From a virus, in the IMG/VR virus record IMGVR_UViG_3300027728_001610, positions 30,809-94,808 of that record: a stretch of DNA of 64,000 nucleotides. One strand, written 5' to 3'. This document shows, in pieces, positions 1 through 8,392 of this stretch. A program made the translations under genes and the position numbers. Under the pieces are notes generated by a model that made no database searches, was not told the DNA's origin, and was given only the letters and a program-made list of their open reading frames with translations. Each line of letters opens with the position of its first letter. The first letter of the stretch is position 1.

Positions 1-683
1 CGTTCTGTTATTTGTAAATTACAAAGTTTATTAACCTCCATTATCTTTTCTTTTAATTGTGTTTTGATGTCATCAACATAGTTTCTATTTCTTTCCTCAA
101 TTACGATTAAATTTATATTTTTCTGTTTACTAATTTTTTGTTTTTTAACATCGTTAATATTATTATTATGCCAACCTTTACCATTATATTCAAACCCTAT
201 TTTAAAATCTGGTAAATAAACATCAATCTCATATGGTTTTATAATGTTTCTATCATTATAGTTTATATTATTGGTTATTAGACTTTTAATTATATTTTTT
301 AATATAATTTGTGGTATACTAAAATTTTTACTTATCATATGGGAACAAAATTCTTTAATTAGACCTTTTTTACGGATTGATGAATAAACTGACGAATCTT
401 TTTTTTGTAATTCAGATAAACTTTTATATTTAAGAGCTTCGTCTCTTAAGAAATCATCGGTTAAGTCTCTACCAACCATTTTATTTCGTATCCTAATACA
501 TTTAGATATGTGTTCGGAGCTTTTACTTAGACCTAACTTATTTGCCTTATTTTGTATTGAGATTACTGACTTATTTAATTTTAAAGATAAATCCTTATTA
601 AACATATTATAAAAATGTTCGGATAAATACCGAATTTCATATTCTGTCCATTGTTTACGTTTTGGTTTGTTTTCTTCTACCAT
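1..683 (-). CDS. PD-(D/E)XK (Vsr-like) endonuclease, 3' end cut off by the window
   Basis: The minus strand is open from an ATG at 683-681 to the window edge, so at least 227 residues are present and the C-terminus is missing. The first ~60 residues look like a small helical DNA-binding region (starts MVEENKPKRKQWTEYEIRY). Around residues 150-180 there is YEIDVYLPDFKIGFEYNG followed closely by WH, the signature of the EDxHD/Vsr-like nuclease fold found in free-standing phage homing endonucleases. The same EID..FEYNG pattern recurs in the gene at 12476-14155. The TATTTATA motif sits 3 nt upstream of the ATG. Function as a homing or repair nuclease is inferred from the fold signature; the target is unknown. 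Confidence 0.75.
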   Translation of the reverse strand, partial: MVEENKPKRKQWTEYEIRYLSEHFYNMFNKDLSLKLNKSVISIQNKANKLGLSKSSEHISKCIRIRNKMVGRDLTDDFLRDEALKYKSLSELQKKDSSVYSSIRKKGLIKEFCSHMISKNFSIPQIILKNIIKSLITNNINYNDRNIIKPYEIDVYLPDFKIGFEYNGKGWHNNNINDVKKQKISKQKNINLIVIEERNRNYVDDIKTQLKEKIMEVNKLCNLQITE

Positions 684-686
684 ATA

Positions 687-694
687 TATAAATA
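687..694 (-). promoter_or_regulatory. TATTTATA late-type motif
   Basis: TATTTATA on the minus strand, 3 nt before the ATG of the endonuclease gene. It is one of the recurrent motif copies seen upstream of late-looking genes throughout the window. Confidence 0.5.
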
Positions 695-755
695 TCCCAA
701 TCTTTCTTTTTATTAAAATATTTACTAAAAATAAAATAAAATTATCATAAATTAT

Positions 756-1421
756 ATGACAAATAGAATAGGAATTGATATTAACGGAGTATTGAGAGAT
801 ACTATAGGAAAATTTGAACAATTATATGAAAAACACTTAATTGAAAGTGATCCAAATGGGTATGTAGGTAAAACATATTATGTGGACATATCGGGAAACA
901 CTGAATTGGAGGTGTCCGATATAATTCCTTTTGAATATAAAAAACTAACCGACGTTGACTCTTTAGACTTGACCAAACATTTTGCGTTTCGTAATAGTGA
1001 GGAATTATTTTCATTTATGTATGAGGAATATTCAATGGAATTATTTGGTCACGCCCCATCAACGGAGATGGCAACATTTAACATGTTAAACGATTTGTAT
1101 CTTGAGTTAAGAGATGAGAATGAATTGTTAATCGTTTCAAGTGAGATCGGTAAATCAAAACCATCATCATTATTCTTTCTATCTAAATTTGGATGTTTAT
1201 TAGAAAAGATATTTTTCTTTAGCGAAATAACAAAAGAATCTATGTGGGATCAAGTAGATATTTTACTTACTGCGGATCCTATATTATTGTTAGATAAACA
1301 CAAAGGAAAAGTGGTTGTTAAATACGTCACTGATTACAATAAACATATTAAATCTGAATATGAAATTTTTTCACTGTCAGAATTTAATAACACAATAAAA
1401 ACAATAAAACAAAATGTTTAA
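756..1421 (+). CDS. HAD-like phosphohydrolase (5'-nucleotidase-like)
   Basis: The N-terminus IGIDINGVLRDT resembles HAD motif I (hhhDxDGVL) of phage and bacterial deoxyribonucleotidase-type proteins. D8 would be the nucleophile, but the usual second Asp is Asn (N10). LLIVSSE (residues 124-130) fits motif II and the TADPILLLD region (172-180) could supply the motif IV acid. Length (221 aa) fits a single-domain HAD protein with a helical cap. It overlaps the next small gene by 8 nt, so the two are probably co-translated. Because N10 replaces the general acid/base Asp, activity may be altered; a nucleotidase role is inference. Confidence 0.6.
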   Translation: MTNRIGIDINGVLRDTIGKFEQLYEKHLIESDPNGYVGKTYYVDISGNTELEVSDIIPFEYKKLTDVDSLDLTKHFAFRNSEELFSFMYEEYSMELFGHAPSTEMATFNMLNDLYLELRDENELLIVSSEIGKSKPSSLFFLSKFGCLLEKIFFFSEITKESMWDQVDILLTADPILLLDKHKGKVVVKYVTDYNKHIKSEYEIFSLSEFNNTIKTIKQNV

Positions 1422-1668
1422 ATTATTTGGAGAAAACTATTACATAGACATCGATAACATCGAAAAACAAGTAGAACTACCAAGTTTGAGTGGTGAGTCT
1501 CAAATACACTTGGTAAAATACGAACTAATTAAAATGATGATAGACACAATTTTAACTGAGTCTGAACCCGTTGATGAAAAATTAGGACCCGCTAATAGCG
1601 AATTAACTATTCCTTTTAAGATATCTTTCAATTCATTATTAATGAAAAACATAATAAACAAACTATAA
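1414..1668 (+). CDS. Hypothetical small protein (84 aa)
   Basis: I do not recognise this family. The start overlaps the end of the HAD-like gene (ATG at 1414, stop of the upstream gene at 1419-1421), a tight arrangement typical of phage operons. It begins MFKLFGENYYIDIDNIEKQ and shows no membrane segment or metal-binding motif. It is followed after 7 nt by the glycosyltransferase gene, so it belongs to the same transcript. Confidence 0.6.
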   Translation: MFKLFGENYYIDIDNIEKQVELPSLSGESQIHLVKYELIKMMIDTILTESEPVDEKLGPANSELTIPFKISFNSLLMKNIINKL

Positions 1669-1675
1669 AAAAATT

Positions 1676-2734
1676 ATGAGCACTGAAAATTACGAAAAGT
1701 TAGAAAAGTCCATAAATAATATGAAAGAAAAACTTTCAAGAATTTATTTTATGGTCCAAGACACAAAAGGAAATGCAAAAGCATCTGTTAGATATATCTA
1801 TCAAATGGCAATTACTTTAAAAAGAGCGGGTTATAACGCAATTATCTTACATGAAAAACCTGAATACTTTGGCGTTTCATCTTGGTTAGATGAAACATAT
1901 ATGACTGAACTTGAGCACAGACCAATTGAGGGAACAAGTTTGGAGATTTCTCCTGATGATCTTATCATTATACCCGAAATATATGGGTTTGTTATGGATC
2001 AAATAACAAAACTTCCTTGTGGAAAAATTGTTTTGTCACAAGCGTTTGATCACATCTTTGAGACTTTACAACCTGGACAATCATGGTCTCAATTAGGTTT
2101 TTACAAATGTATCACAACATCAAACAAACAAAAAGAATTAATTGAGTCGGTAATGAGAAGCGTATCTGTTGATGTAATAGAGCCGGCAATTTCTGAAGGG
2201 TTCCAAAAAAATGAATTCCCACCAAAAACAATTATTAATATCCACACAAGAGACCAAAGAGACACCGCAAACTTAATTAAAACTTTTTATGTTAAATTCC
2301 CTCAATATAGATGGATAAGTTTTAGAGACCTTCGTAGTCTTTCTGAAAATGAATTTGCACAAGGAATGAAAGATAGTTTTATTTCTATTTGGATTGACCA
2401 AACAAGTTCTTACGGAACATTTCCACTTGAGTCTATGAAAATGGGAATTCCTGTTTTAGGTTTGGTTCCTGATATTGTCCCTTCTTGGATGAATGAAGAT
2501 AATGGATTATGGGTAAACAACAAAACAATAATGGTTGATGTGTTATCAGACTTCATCCAAAATTGGTTAGAGGATAATTTAAATCCTGAACTTTTTGAAA
2601 GAATGAAAATCACGGTAGATTCCATTCCAACAAATGAAAAATTTGAAGAGGATACAATTTCTTTATTCTCAGAATTATTCGAAAAACGCATTGAGTCTTT
2701 CGAAGATCAACTATCTAAATTTGAAACAATATAA
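1676..2734 (+). CDS. GT-B fold glycosyltransferase
   Basis: A 352-residue protein with a Rossmann-like N-terminal half (IYFMVQDTKGNAKASVRY, then AGYNAIILHE) and a C-terminal nucleotide-sugar region. In that region, DQTSSYGTFPLESMKMGIPV (residues 241-260) matches the conserved E-containing donor-binding loop of GT4-like enzymes; E252 is the likely key acid. There is no signal peptide, so it acts in the cytoplasm. It sits directly before a second (GT-A) glycosyltransferase, suggesting that the two modify a common acceptor such as phage DNA, a virion protein or host glycan. Donor and acceptor cannot be told from sequence. Confidence 0.75.
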   Translation: MSTENYEKLEKSINNMKEKLSRIYFMVQDTKGNAKASVRYIYQMAITLKRAGYNAIILHEKPEYFGVSSWLDETYMTELEHRPIEGTSLEISPDDLIIIPEIYGFVMDQITKLPCGKIVLSQAFDHIFETLQPGQSWSQLGFYKCITTSNKQKELIESVMRSVSVDVIEPAISEGFQKNEFPPKTIINIHTRDQRDTANLIKTFYVKFPQYRWISFRDLRSLSENEFAQGMKDSFISIWIDQTSSYGTFPLESMKMGIPVLGLVPDIVPSWMNEDNGLWVNNKTIMVDVLSDFIQNWLEDNLNPELFERMKITVDSIPTNEKFEEDTISLFSELFEKRIESFEDQLSKFETI

Positions 2735-2736
2735 TT

Positions 2737-3543
2737 ATGAGCACAAATAACACAATATCAGTCATCCTACCTATAAAAACAGGTAAAGTTATCGGGTTTG
2801 TCGACTTCTTTGATAGATGTATACAATCAGTAAGATATCAAAACGATAATCTAAATGAACTAATAATCGTTCATGGGTCTGAAGAATATTTAACCACTTT
2901 TTTAAACGAATATGATTTCAGTGGTATGACAGTAAATTTAGAGTCTTGGAATCAAGAACCTAATTTTGCTAAACAAGTTAATCATGGTGTAAGCATTGCA
3001 AATTCTAATTGGTGTTCTATATTAGAATTTGACGATGAATACTCAAATATATGGTTTAAAAATGCTCTTAATTATATGGACATTTATAAAGATGTTCATG
3101 TGTTTTTACCAATTGTTGTTGACGTTGATGAAAAACTAGTTTTCGCTGGATTTACAAATGAGGCGACATTTGCGGCTAATATATCTTCTGAAATTGGTAT
3201 TTTAACAAATGAAACATTACAAACATTTCAAAACTTCCAAACGTCAGGTATGGTTTTCAAAAAAGAAAAATATCAAGAAATTGGTGGGATGAAATCAAAT
3301 TTAAAATTAACTTTTGGTTATGAACTACTTTTACGTTTAACTCACAATTCAGCAAACATTATGACAATTCCAAGAATTGGTTATAAACATATGAATTTAA
3401 GAGAAGGATCAATTTTTTGGAATTACAAAAATGGTGAAAACAAAATGAACCAAGATGAAGCTAGATTTTGGATTGAGACCGCAAAAAAAGAATACTTATT
3501 TTCAACTGAAAGAGAAATAAATTACGAATCTCAAGAAGTTTAA
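2737..3543 (+). CDS. GT2-like (GT-A fold) glycosyltransferase
   Basis: It starts with ISVILPIKTG, the first beta strand of GT-A enzymes. It continues with CIQSVRYQNDNLNELIIVHG and reaches EFDDEYS (residues 97-103), which occupies the place of the metal-binding DxD motif. The C-terminal half (FQTSGMVFKKEKYQEIGGM) also fits GT2 proteins. Length is 268 aa with no membrane segment. The stop overlaps the next start (TAATG), implying coupled translation with the sigma factor gene. It probably works together with the GT-B enzyme upstream; substrates are unknown. Confidence 0.75.
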   Translation: MSTNNTISVILPIKTGKVIGFVDFFDRCIQSVRYQNDNLNELIIVHGSEEYLTTFLNEYDFSGMTVNLESWNQEPNFAKQVNHGVSIANSNWCSILEFDDEYSNIWFKNALNYMDIYKDVHVFLPIVVDVDEKLVFAGFTNEATFAANISSEIGILTNETLQTFQNFQTSGMVFKKEKYQEIGGMKSNLKLTFGYELLLRLTHNSANIMTIPRIGYKHMNLREGSIFWNYKNGENKMNQDEARFWIETAKKEYLFSTEREINYESQEV

Positions 3544-4286
3544 TGTCCAATAATGAAACAGAGATTTTAGTTGAAAAGAAAAAGAAAGGTAGAAAACCAA
3601 CATCTAATAATTATTTTGACGAAAGAGAAGAAACGGCGGTTAGGAATTTTTTAATCGCCGAATCTTACGAAGAAAAAAATAAGATTTACAACGAGTTTTT
3701 AAAAGAGCCTTTAGATAAGATGATATCTTCAATAATTAGAAGATATAAATTATACAGAAAAGACATGGACTATGAAGAAATACATGTAGACACACATTCG
3801 TTTCTTATGACAAAAATAGATAAGTTCAAACCATCAAAAGAAAAAAAGGCATATTCTTATTTTGGAACTATTTGTAAAAATTATCTTATGGGTCAAATTA
3901 TGAAAGACCAAAAAGAAATGAATAGAAAAATATCGTATGAAGATATTTCTTCTGATTTATGTAATAGAGAAGAAATGTCATATACCATAGATGAAGACAC
4001 ATTAAGCTCGGAATATGTTATAAAAAAATTTTTAGAAAAATTAAAAGAAGATATTGATAGTATTGATATCAGTGCCCAAGAGCATAAATTAGGAGCGGCA
4101 ATCTATGATCTTTTTGAAAACTATGGGACAATTTTTCCTGATACAAATAATAATAAATTTAATAAAAATATTATTTTGTTTGAATTAAGAGAAATGACAA
4201 ATCTTTCAACAAAAGAGATTAGAAATTCAATAAAAAAATATAAAAAATTATATTTTGATTTGATACAAGAATTAGTTAAAACTTAA
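3543..4286 (+). CDS. Sigma-like late transcription factor (gp55-like)
   Basis: After a basic N-terminus (KKKKKGRKPTSNNYF), residues ~55-130 look like sigma region 2. There is a helical stretch PLDKMISSIIRRYKLYRKDM, then DYEEIHVDTHSFLMTKIDKF, and AYSYFGTICKNYLMGQIMK, which resembles the YFGTIAKNYL segment of T4 gp55-type sigma factors. The C-terminal part (MTNLSTKEIRNSIKKYKKLY) looks like a region 4 helix-turn-helix. Such a factor would direct host RNA polymerase to phage late promoters; the TATTTAT(A/T) motif seen before late genes is the obvious candidate target. Identification rests on pattern, not alignment. Confidence 0.65.
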   Translation: MSNNETEILVEKKKKGRKPTSNNYFDEREETAVRNFLIAESYEEKNKIYNEFLKEPLDKMISSIIRRYKLYRKDMDYEEIHVDTHSFLMTKIDKFKPSKEKKAYSYFGTICKNYLMGQIMKDQKEMNRKISYEDISSDLCNREEMSYTIDEDTLSSEYVIKKFLEKLKEDIDSIDISAQEHKLGAAIYDLFENYGTIFPDTNNNKFNKNIILFELREMTNLSTKEIRNSIKKYKKLYFDLIQELVKT

Positions 4287-4298
4287 TATTTAATAATT

Positions 4299-4670
4299 AT
4301 GCCAAGACCTCCAAAAAAAGAAATTAATTTAAGTAAAGAATCAATGTTATCTTTGATGCAAGAAATCTATAATGAACTTGTAGAACAAAGAAATACCGCA
4401 ATCAGAATACAAAATAAAATGTTAACAATGATGAAAGAACCTGAAGATATGACTCTTATCGGTCCTGTTATTGAAAAACAACAAAAAATTATTAATGATT
4501 GTGTTGAGAAAAAATTAACTCTTTCTAAATTACAATCACAAATGTGGCAAAAAAATACCGAAAAAGAAGAAGATTTTAAATTGTCTGATTTAGAACTTGA
4601 CGACGAAACGTTTCAAAACTTATTAAAAAAAGACATTAATAACGATGGTACATATAAAATGAAAAAATAA
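4299..4670 (+). CDS. Hypothetical helical protein (123 aa)
   Basis: No family recognised. The protein begins MPRPPKKEINLSKESMLSL and is rich in charged, probably coiled-coil helices (residues 10-80). It ends with an acidic stretch and a lysine tail. It lies between the sigma-like gene and a large putative virion gene on the same strand. A small terminase subunit or a chaperone would fit the size and helicity, but nothing specific supports either. Confidence 0.55.
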   Translation: MPRPPKKEINLSKESMLSLMQEIYNELVEQRNTAIRIQNKMLTMMKEPEDMTLIGPVIEKQQKIINDCVEKKLTLSKLQSQMWQKNTEKEEDFKLSDLELDDETFQNLLKKDINNDGTYKMKK

Positions 4671-4676
4671 CATGAC

Positions 4677-6605
4677 ATGGCAGTTGATATTAATGATGAA
4701 TTAAAAAAAGCGAGTCAAAAAACAAATGTTTATAAAACTTATAAACAATATAAAAAAGATTACGAAGATTTAAAAAAGAAAGCTGGTAGTTCTCAAGAAA
4801 CGGCAAATAAATACGTTTCTAATCAATTAGGTGATTTTGTTAAATGGAGGAAAAAACATACCGCAACTACCAAAACTTTTACTGACGAATTAATTAAACA
4901 ATTAAAAGAAATTAAAGGTGCTGGTCTTGAGACAGATACCGTAATAAAACGAGTATTTGTTAATTCATTAAAAAAAATAAAACCAGAAATTAAGAATTTA
5001 ATTATTGAAAATGTTAAATCTGCGTTAGCATGTAGTAATGTTCAAGGATATCAATTTAACACAACTTATTATATTCCTGTTAAATCTATTGATTTATTTG
5101 GTAGTCTTGAATTATCTACCGATGACAGAATTGGTAAATTATTTTACGAAGTAAGTGCTTCAACATATAACACATTTCCTTATTCTATGAATAGAGAATT
5201 GTATGATAGAACTCAAAACTTAAATCAACCTTTTGCCGCTGTTGCCGGAAATAATTATTTAGGAACATCACAACAAAATCTTTTTGACATAACATATGTT
5301 GATAACTATGTTGACCCAATCACAACACAAACAATTCAAGGAAGTTTTTTTAAGGTAGATCTAAAACCAAGAATTAATTTTCCAACGGTAGATGAGTTTT
5401 TAAATGATTATTATAGTACTATTGATATTTTAGATTACAAAACTTTTTTTACCAACTTAGTTGATTATGTTACCGGAGCAATTTCATTTGGTAGAGGTGA
5501 CGGAAAATTAAAATTAGATGTAATACAAAAATCTTTGTTAATTATGCAAAGAATATTGGGACTTTGTTCCGACTCAAATAAAGAAATAAATGTAGGTGGA
5601 ACATCAAAAGTTTCTGAAATTGATAATGTGGATGAATCATTTTACGAATTTAATGATATTGATTTAAGAGTTATTGATCAAATAACTTCTGATATAAAAT
5701 TAGGGGTCGTTGAGTTTGAAGAATGTGATAATGTAAAAATCCCGATGAATTTAGATGCTGTATTAACGGCATTAGATGATTTACAATTTAATGAAGACAC
5801 ATCAGATGTTAATGAAATTAACGCAGCCTTAGGTATTATTTATCCGGTTGTTGATGAAAACCCAACTTACAAATTATCGGTTGATTCTGGATTCTTCACA
5901 CAATTTGTTAAAGCGTTAGTTAATACCGTTTTATCACCTAAAACAATTTTACCAATTATGATATCCGCAGGGATGTTAAATCAACCAATATTTAAACAAA
6001 TCAATAACATTAAAGATTTTCAAAAAATTTTTAAAAATTTCTTTAATGAGTTTTTAACTAAAGTAGCGGCGGTTTTTACCAAAGCAATTTTTGAAGAATT
6101 AAAAAAAGAAATAAAAGCTCTTGTTAGATTATTATTAAAAGATATTACGGACGAAAAAAAGAAGAAAAAATATCAAATGATATTATCAATTGTTGCAATA
6201 CTTCCAGCACTAATACAAATTGTAAAAGATTTTAGAGAATGTAAAAGCGTTTTAGATGAGTTATTACAATTATTGAATATTGGGATTAAAAAAAAGTTGG
6301 ACGCATTAAAAGAATCAGGTGCTGATTTACCATTACCTTTATTATTATCTGCAAAATTTTTAGACGGATATTCACCAACAAGATCGTTTTTAAATACCGT
6401 ACAAAACCTACAAGAATTGGGGGTCCCAACAGGTCCTATGCCTGACGGGAGCCCAAATAAATTTTTAGCATCAATTAAAGCAATGATTGATGGAAATTCT
6501 CAAGAAATCGCTGAAAACGGAAAAGTTGCCATTGGAATTGGTCCATTGACAATCACTCCAGCAGGCATTACAAGACCAAAAGATTCATATGGAAAATTCA
6601 TTTAA
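4677..6605 (+). CDS. Putative virion structural protein (642 aa)
   Basis: I do not recognise the family. The first ~120 residues are lysine-rich helices (KTNVYKTYKQYKKDYEDLKK). The middle is a mixed globular region, and residues ~490-530 contain a hydrophobic helix (MILSIVAILPALIQIVKDF). The C-terminus ends AIGIGPLTITPAGITRPKDS. It heads a run of overlapping genes leading to the OB-fold baseplate-type protein, so a tail or baseplate component is the most likely role. It overlaps the next gene by 17 nt. Confidence 0.5.
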   Translation: MAVDINDELKKASQKTNVYKTYKQYKKDYEDLKKKAGSSQETANKYVSNQLGDFVKWRKKHTATTKTFTDELIKQLKEIKGAGLETDTVIKRVFVNSLKKIKPEIKNLIIENVKSALACSNVQGYQFNTTYYIPVKSIDLFGSLELSTDDRIGKLFYEVSASTYNTFPYSMNRELYDRTQNLNQPFAAVAGNNYLGTSQQNLFDITYVDNYVDPITTQTIQGSFFKVDLKPRINFPTVDEFLNDYYSTIDILDYKTFFTNLVDYVTGAISFGRGDGKLKLDVIQKSLLIMQRILGLCSDSNKEINVGGTSKVSEIDNVDESFYEFNDIDLRVIDQITSDIKLGVVEFEECDNVKIPMNLDAVLTALDDLQFNEDTSDVNEINAALGIIYPVVDENPTYKLSVDSGFFTQFVKALVNTVLSPKTILPIMISAGMLNQPIFKQINNIKDFQKIFKNFFNEFLTKVAAVFTKAIFEELKKEIKALVRLLLKDITDEKKKKKYQMILSIVAILPALIQIVKDFRECKSVLDELLQLLNIGIKKKLDALKESGADLPLPLLLSAKFLDGYSPTRSFLNTVQNLQELGVPTGPMPDGSPNKFLASIKAMIDGNSQEIAENGKVAIGIGPLTITPAGITRPKDSYGKFI

Positions 6606-6825
6606 CATTAACGAAAAAAGAATAAAAGCAGGAGAAATACTTCTGATAATTAAAGAACATAAAGAAAGGTCAAATAAAGATCTTCAATTGGCGATGGACT
6701 TTATACAAGAAGATTTTAAAATGACTAAAGAGTCTTTACTGAAACTAACACACCATTTAGATAAATTAGAAAACACTTATAATTTATTACATAAAGAATA
6801 TTCAGATAGAATTAAAATAAAATGA
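6589..6825 (+). CDS. Hypothetical small coiled-coil protein (78 aa)
   Basis: Start ATG at 6589 lies inside the end of the upstream gene and its stop overlaps the next ATG (ATGA), so translation is coupled on both sides. The whole protein is predicted helical with heptad-like spacing (LTHHLDKLENTYNLLHKEY). No function can be assigned; a small virion assembly factor is possible from context. Confidence 0.55.
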   Translation: MENSFNINEKRIKAGEILLIIKEHKERSNKDLQLAMDFIQEDFKMTKESLLKLTHHLDKLENTYNLLHKEYSDRIKIK

Positions 6826-8372
6826 GTGAAGATAAAATTATATTTCAGGGATTTGTAATAAATAATCAAGATCCTTTGATGCTTGGAAGAGTTAGGGCAA
6901 TTCCAATTAGCGAGACCGAATCTGCTTTATTACCTGAAGATTGGGATCCAGAAAAAGATATTTGGACAGAAAAAGACCCCATAATTTATTTACCTCTTTT
7001 ACCTTATTATATTAGTCAAGTACCTGAAGTTGATGAATATATTCACATATTTTATTATAATAAAACACAGGTAAACGATAATACCAAATTTTACATACAA
7101 GGGCCAATAACAAGACCACAAAATAATAATTTTGAAAATTGGCACAATTCAGAATCAATGCTTGCTAGTGGAGTTTTTTTAAAACAAGCAAATAACATTA
7201 AAGATCCAATAAGTTTGGAAATTAAAGGTCAATCTAAGGGTATATATCCAGAACCAGGGGATAATGCATTATTGGGTAGAGGAACTTCAGATGTTATTGT
7301 AAAAGAAAGCGAAGTTTTAATAAGGGCAGGAAAAAATATACCAACACAAACTTCTAGCTTTAATTTACCAACACCAAGACAAAATAGAGGATTTTTACAA
7401 ATATCAAACTTTGATTTAGAAAAAAAACAACTTGATCCGATTAAAAAGACATTGTTTTCCAATAAATCACAATTAGTTAAAAAACTAATAGAGTGGGAAA
7501 TAACAAGTGAAGTTCAAATTACAGGGTTCACATCTGGAGGAGGAACAACAGGATCAACTTTCTATAATGGGAATATATCACTTTATTCTTTACTACCTAA
7601 AGATAAAACTAAAAGCACAGAAATTAATATGAATACACCACTTGATCAATATAAAAGTGGTGTTGAATATAAATTAGAATTTACCGGTAAAACTCAAGAT
7701 GAGGGGGTTAAAATTATCAACCAATTTATAAATGGTGTAAATAATGGAAAAATTAATGTTGATGGATATACCCAATTTCCATTAGAAAATGATTCAAGAT
7801 TAGAAAAACAATTTCCATTTTACTTTAGACCAACAAAAAATAATATTGATAAATTATCATCTTCGGCATCCACAGATTTTAATATGGTCAATAATTTTTT
7901 TAAAAAAATTAAATTATTACCTTCAGATAAACAATTTGGAAGTGTATTGGTATGGTCAAAAAATATTGTTGGTCAACAATTAAGTTCTGATAAAATTTCA
8001 TTAAAACAAAGCATTTATAAACCAAATCCTGTTTCATACGGAACCATGGCGTCCGATTTTATTTATTTTCTTTCTCATAAAACAGACATACCTTCTAAAT
8101 CAAAAATAAACCTACAACCAAAAGAAACTTTGTATGGTATTGAGCAAGAGTATTTCACACAGAATATATTACCAAATACAGACCCAATGGTTAGAGGTAA
8201 CGAATTAATGAAACTTTTAACATTAATTGTTAGATTTTTAGGGTCACATGTTCATAACATAAATGAAGCACCAATTCCAATCGGAGTTGATGGAACACAA
8301 TTAGATGAAATCAACAAAATTCTTCAAGACGCAGATAATTCAATATTAAATCAAAATATTAGAATTAATTGA
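6822..8372 (+). CDS. Baseplate hub/spike protein with gp5-like OB fold
   Basis: The N-terminus FQGFVINNQDPLMLGRVRAI matches the opening strand of the OB domain in T4 gp5 and related spike/VgrG proteins (pattern GxVxxxxDPxxxGRVxV). The 516-residue protein carries a long middle domain and a C-terminal segment with LLTLIVRFLGSHVHNINEAP. No lysozyme catalytic motif was seen, so a gp5-type hub without lysozyme is likely. It ends the overlapping gene run that begins at 4677. Virion baseplate location is inferred from the OB signature and neighbourhood. Confidence 0.6.
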   Translation: MSEDKIIFQGFVINNQDPLMLGRVRAIPISETESALLPEDWDPEKDIWTEKDPIIYLPLLPYYISQVPEVDEYIHIFYYNKTQVNDNTKFYIQGPITRPQNNNFENWHNSESMLASGVFLKQANNIKDPISLEIKGQSKGIYPEPGDNALLGRGTSDVIVKESEVLIRAGKNIPTQTSSFNLPTPRQNRGFLQISNFDLEKKQLDPIKKTLFSNKSQLVKKLIEWEITSEVQITGFTSGGGTTGSTFYNGNISLYSLLPKDKTKSTEINMNTPLDQYKSGVEYKLEFTGKTQDEGVKIINQFINGVNNGKINVDGYTQFPLENDSRLEKQFPFYFRPTKNNIDKLSSSASTDFNMVNNFFKKIKLLPSDKQFGSVLVWSKNIVGQQLSSDKISLKQSIYKPNPVSYGTMASDFIYFLSHKTDIPSKSKINLQPKETLYGIEQEYFTQNILPNTDPMVRGNELMKLLTLIVRFLGSHVHNINEAPIPIGVDGTQLDEINKILQDADNSILNQNIRIN

Positions 8373-8380
8373 TATTTATA
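8373..8380 (+). promoter_or_regulatory. TATTTATA late-type motif
   Basis: TATTTATA lies 12 nt before the ATG at 8393, in the short gap after the baseplate-type gene. It is preceded by GA as in many other copies. Confidence 0.5.
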
Positions 8381-8392
8381 AAGAAAAAATAA

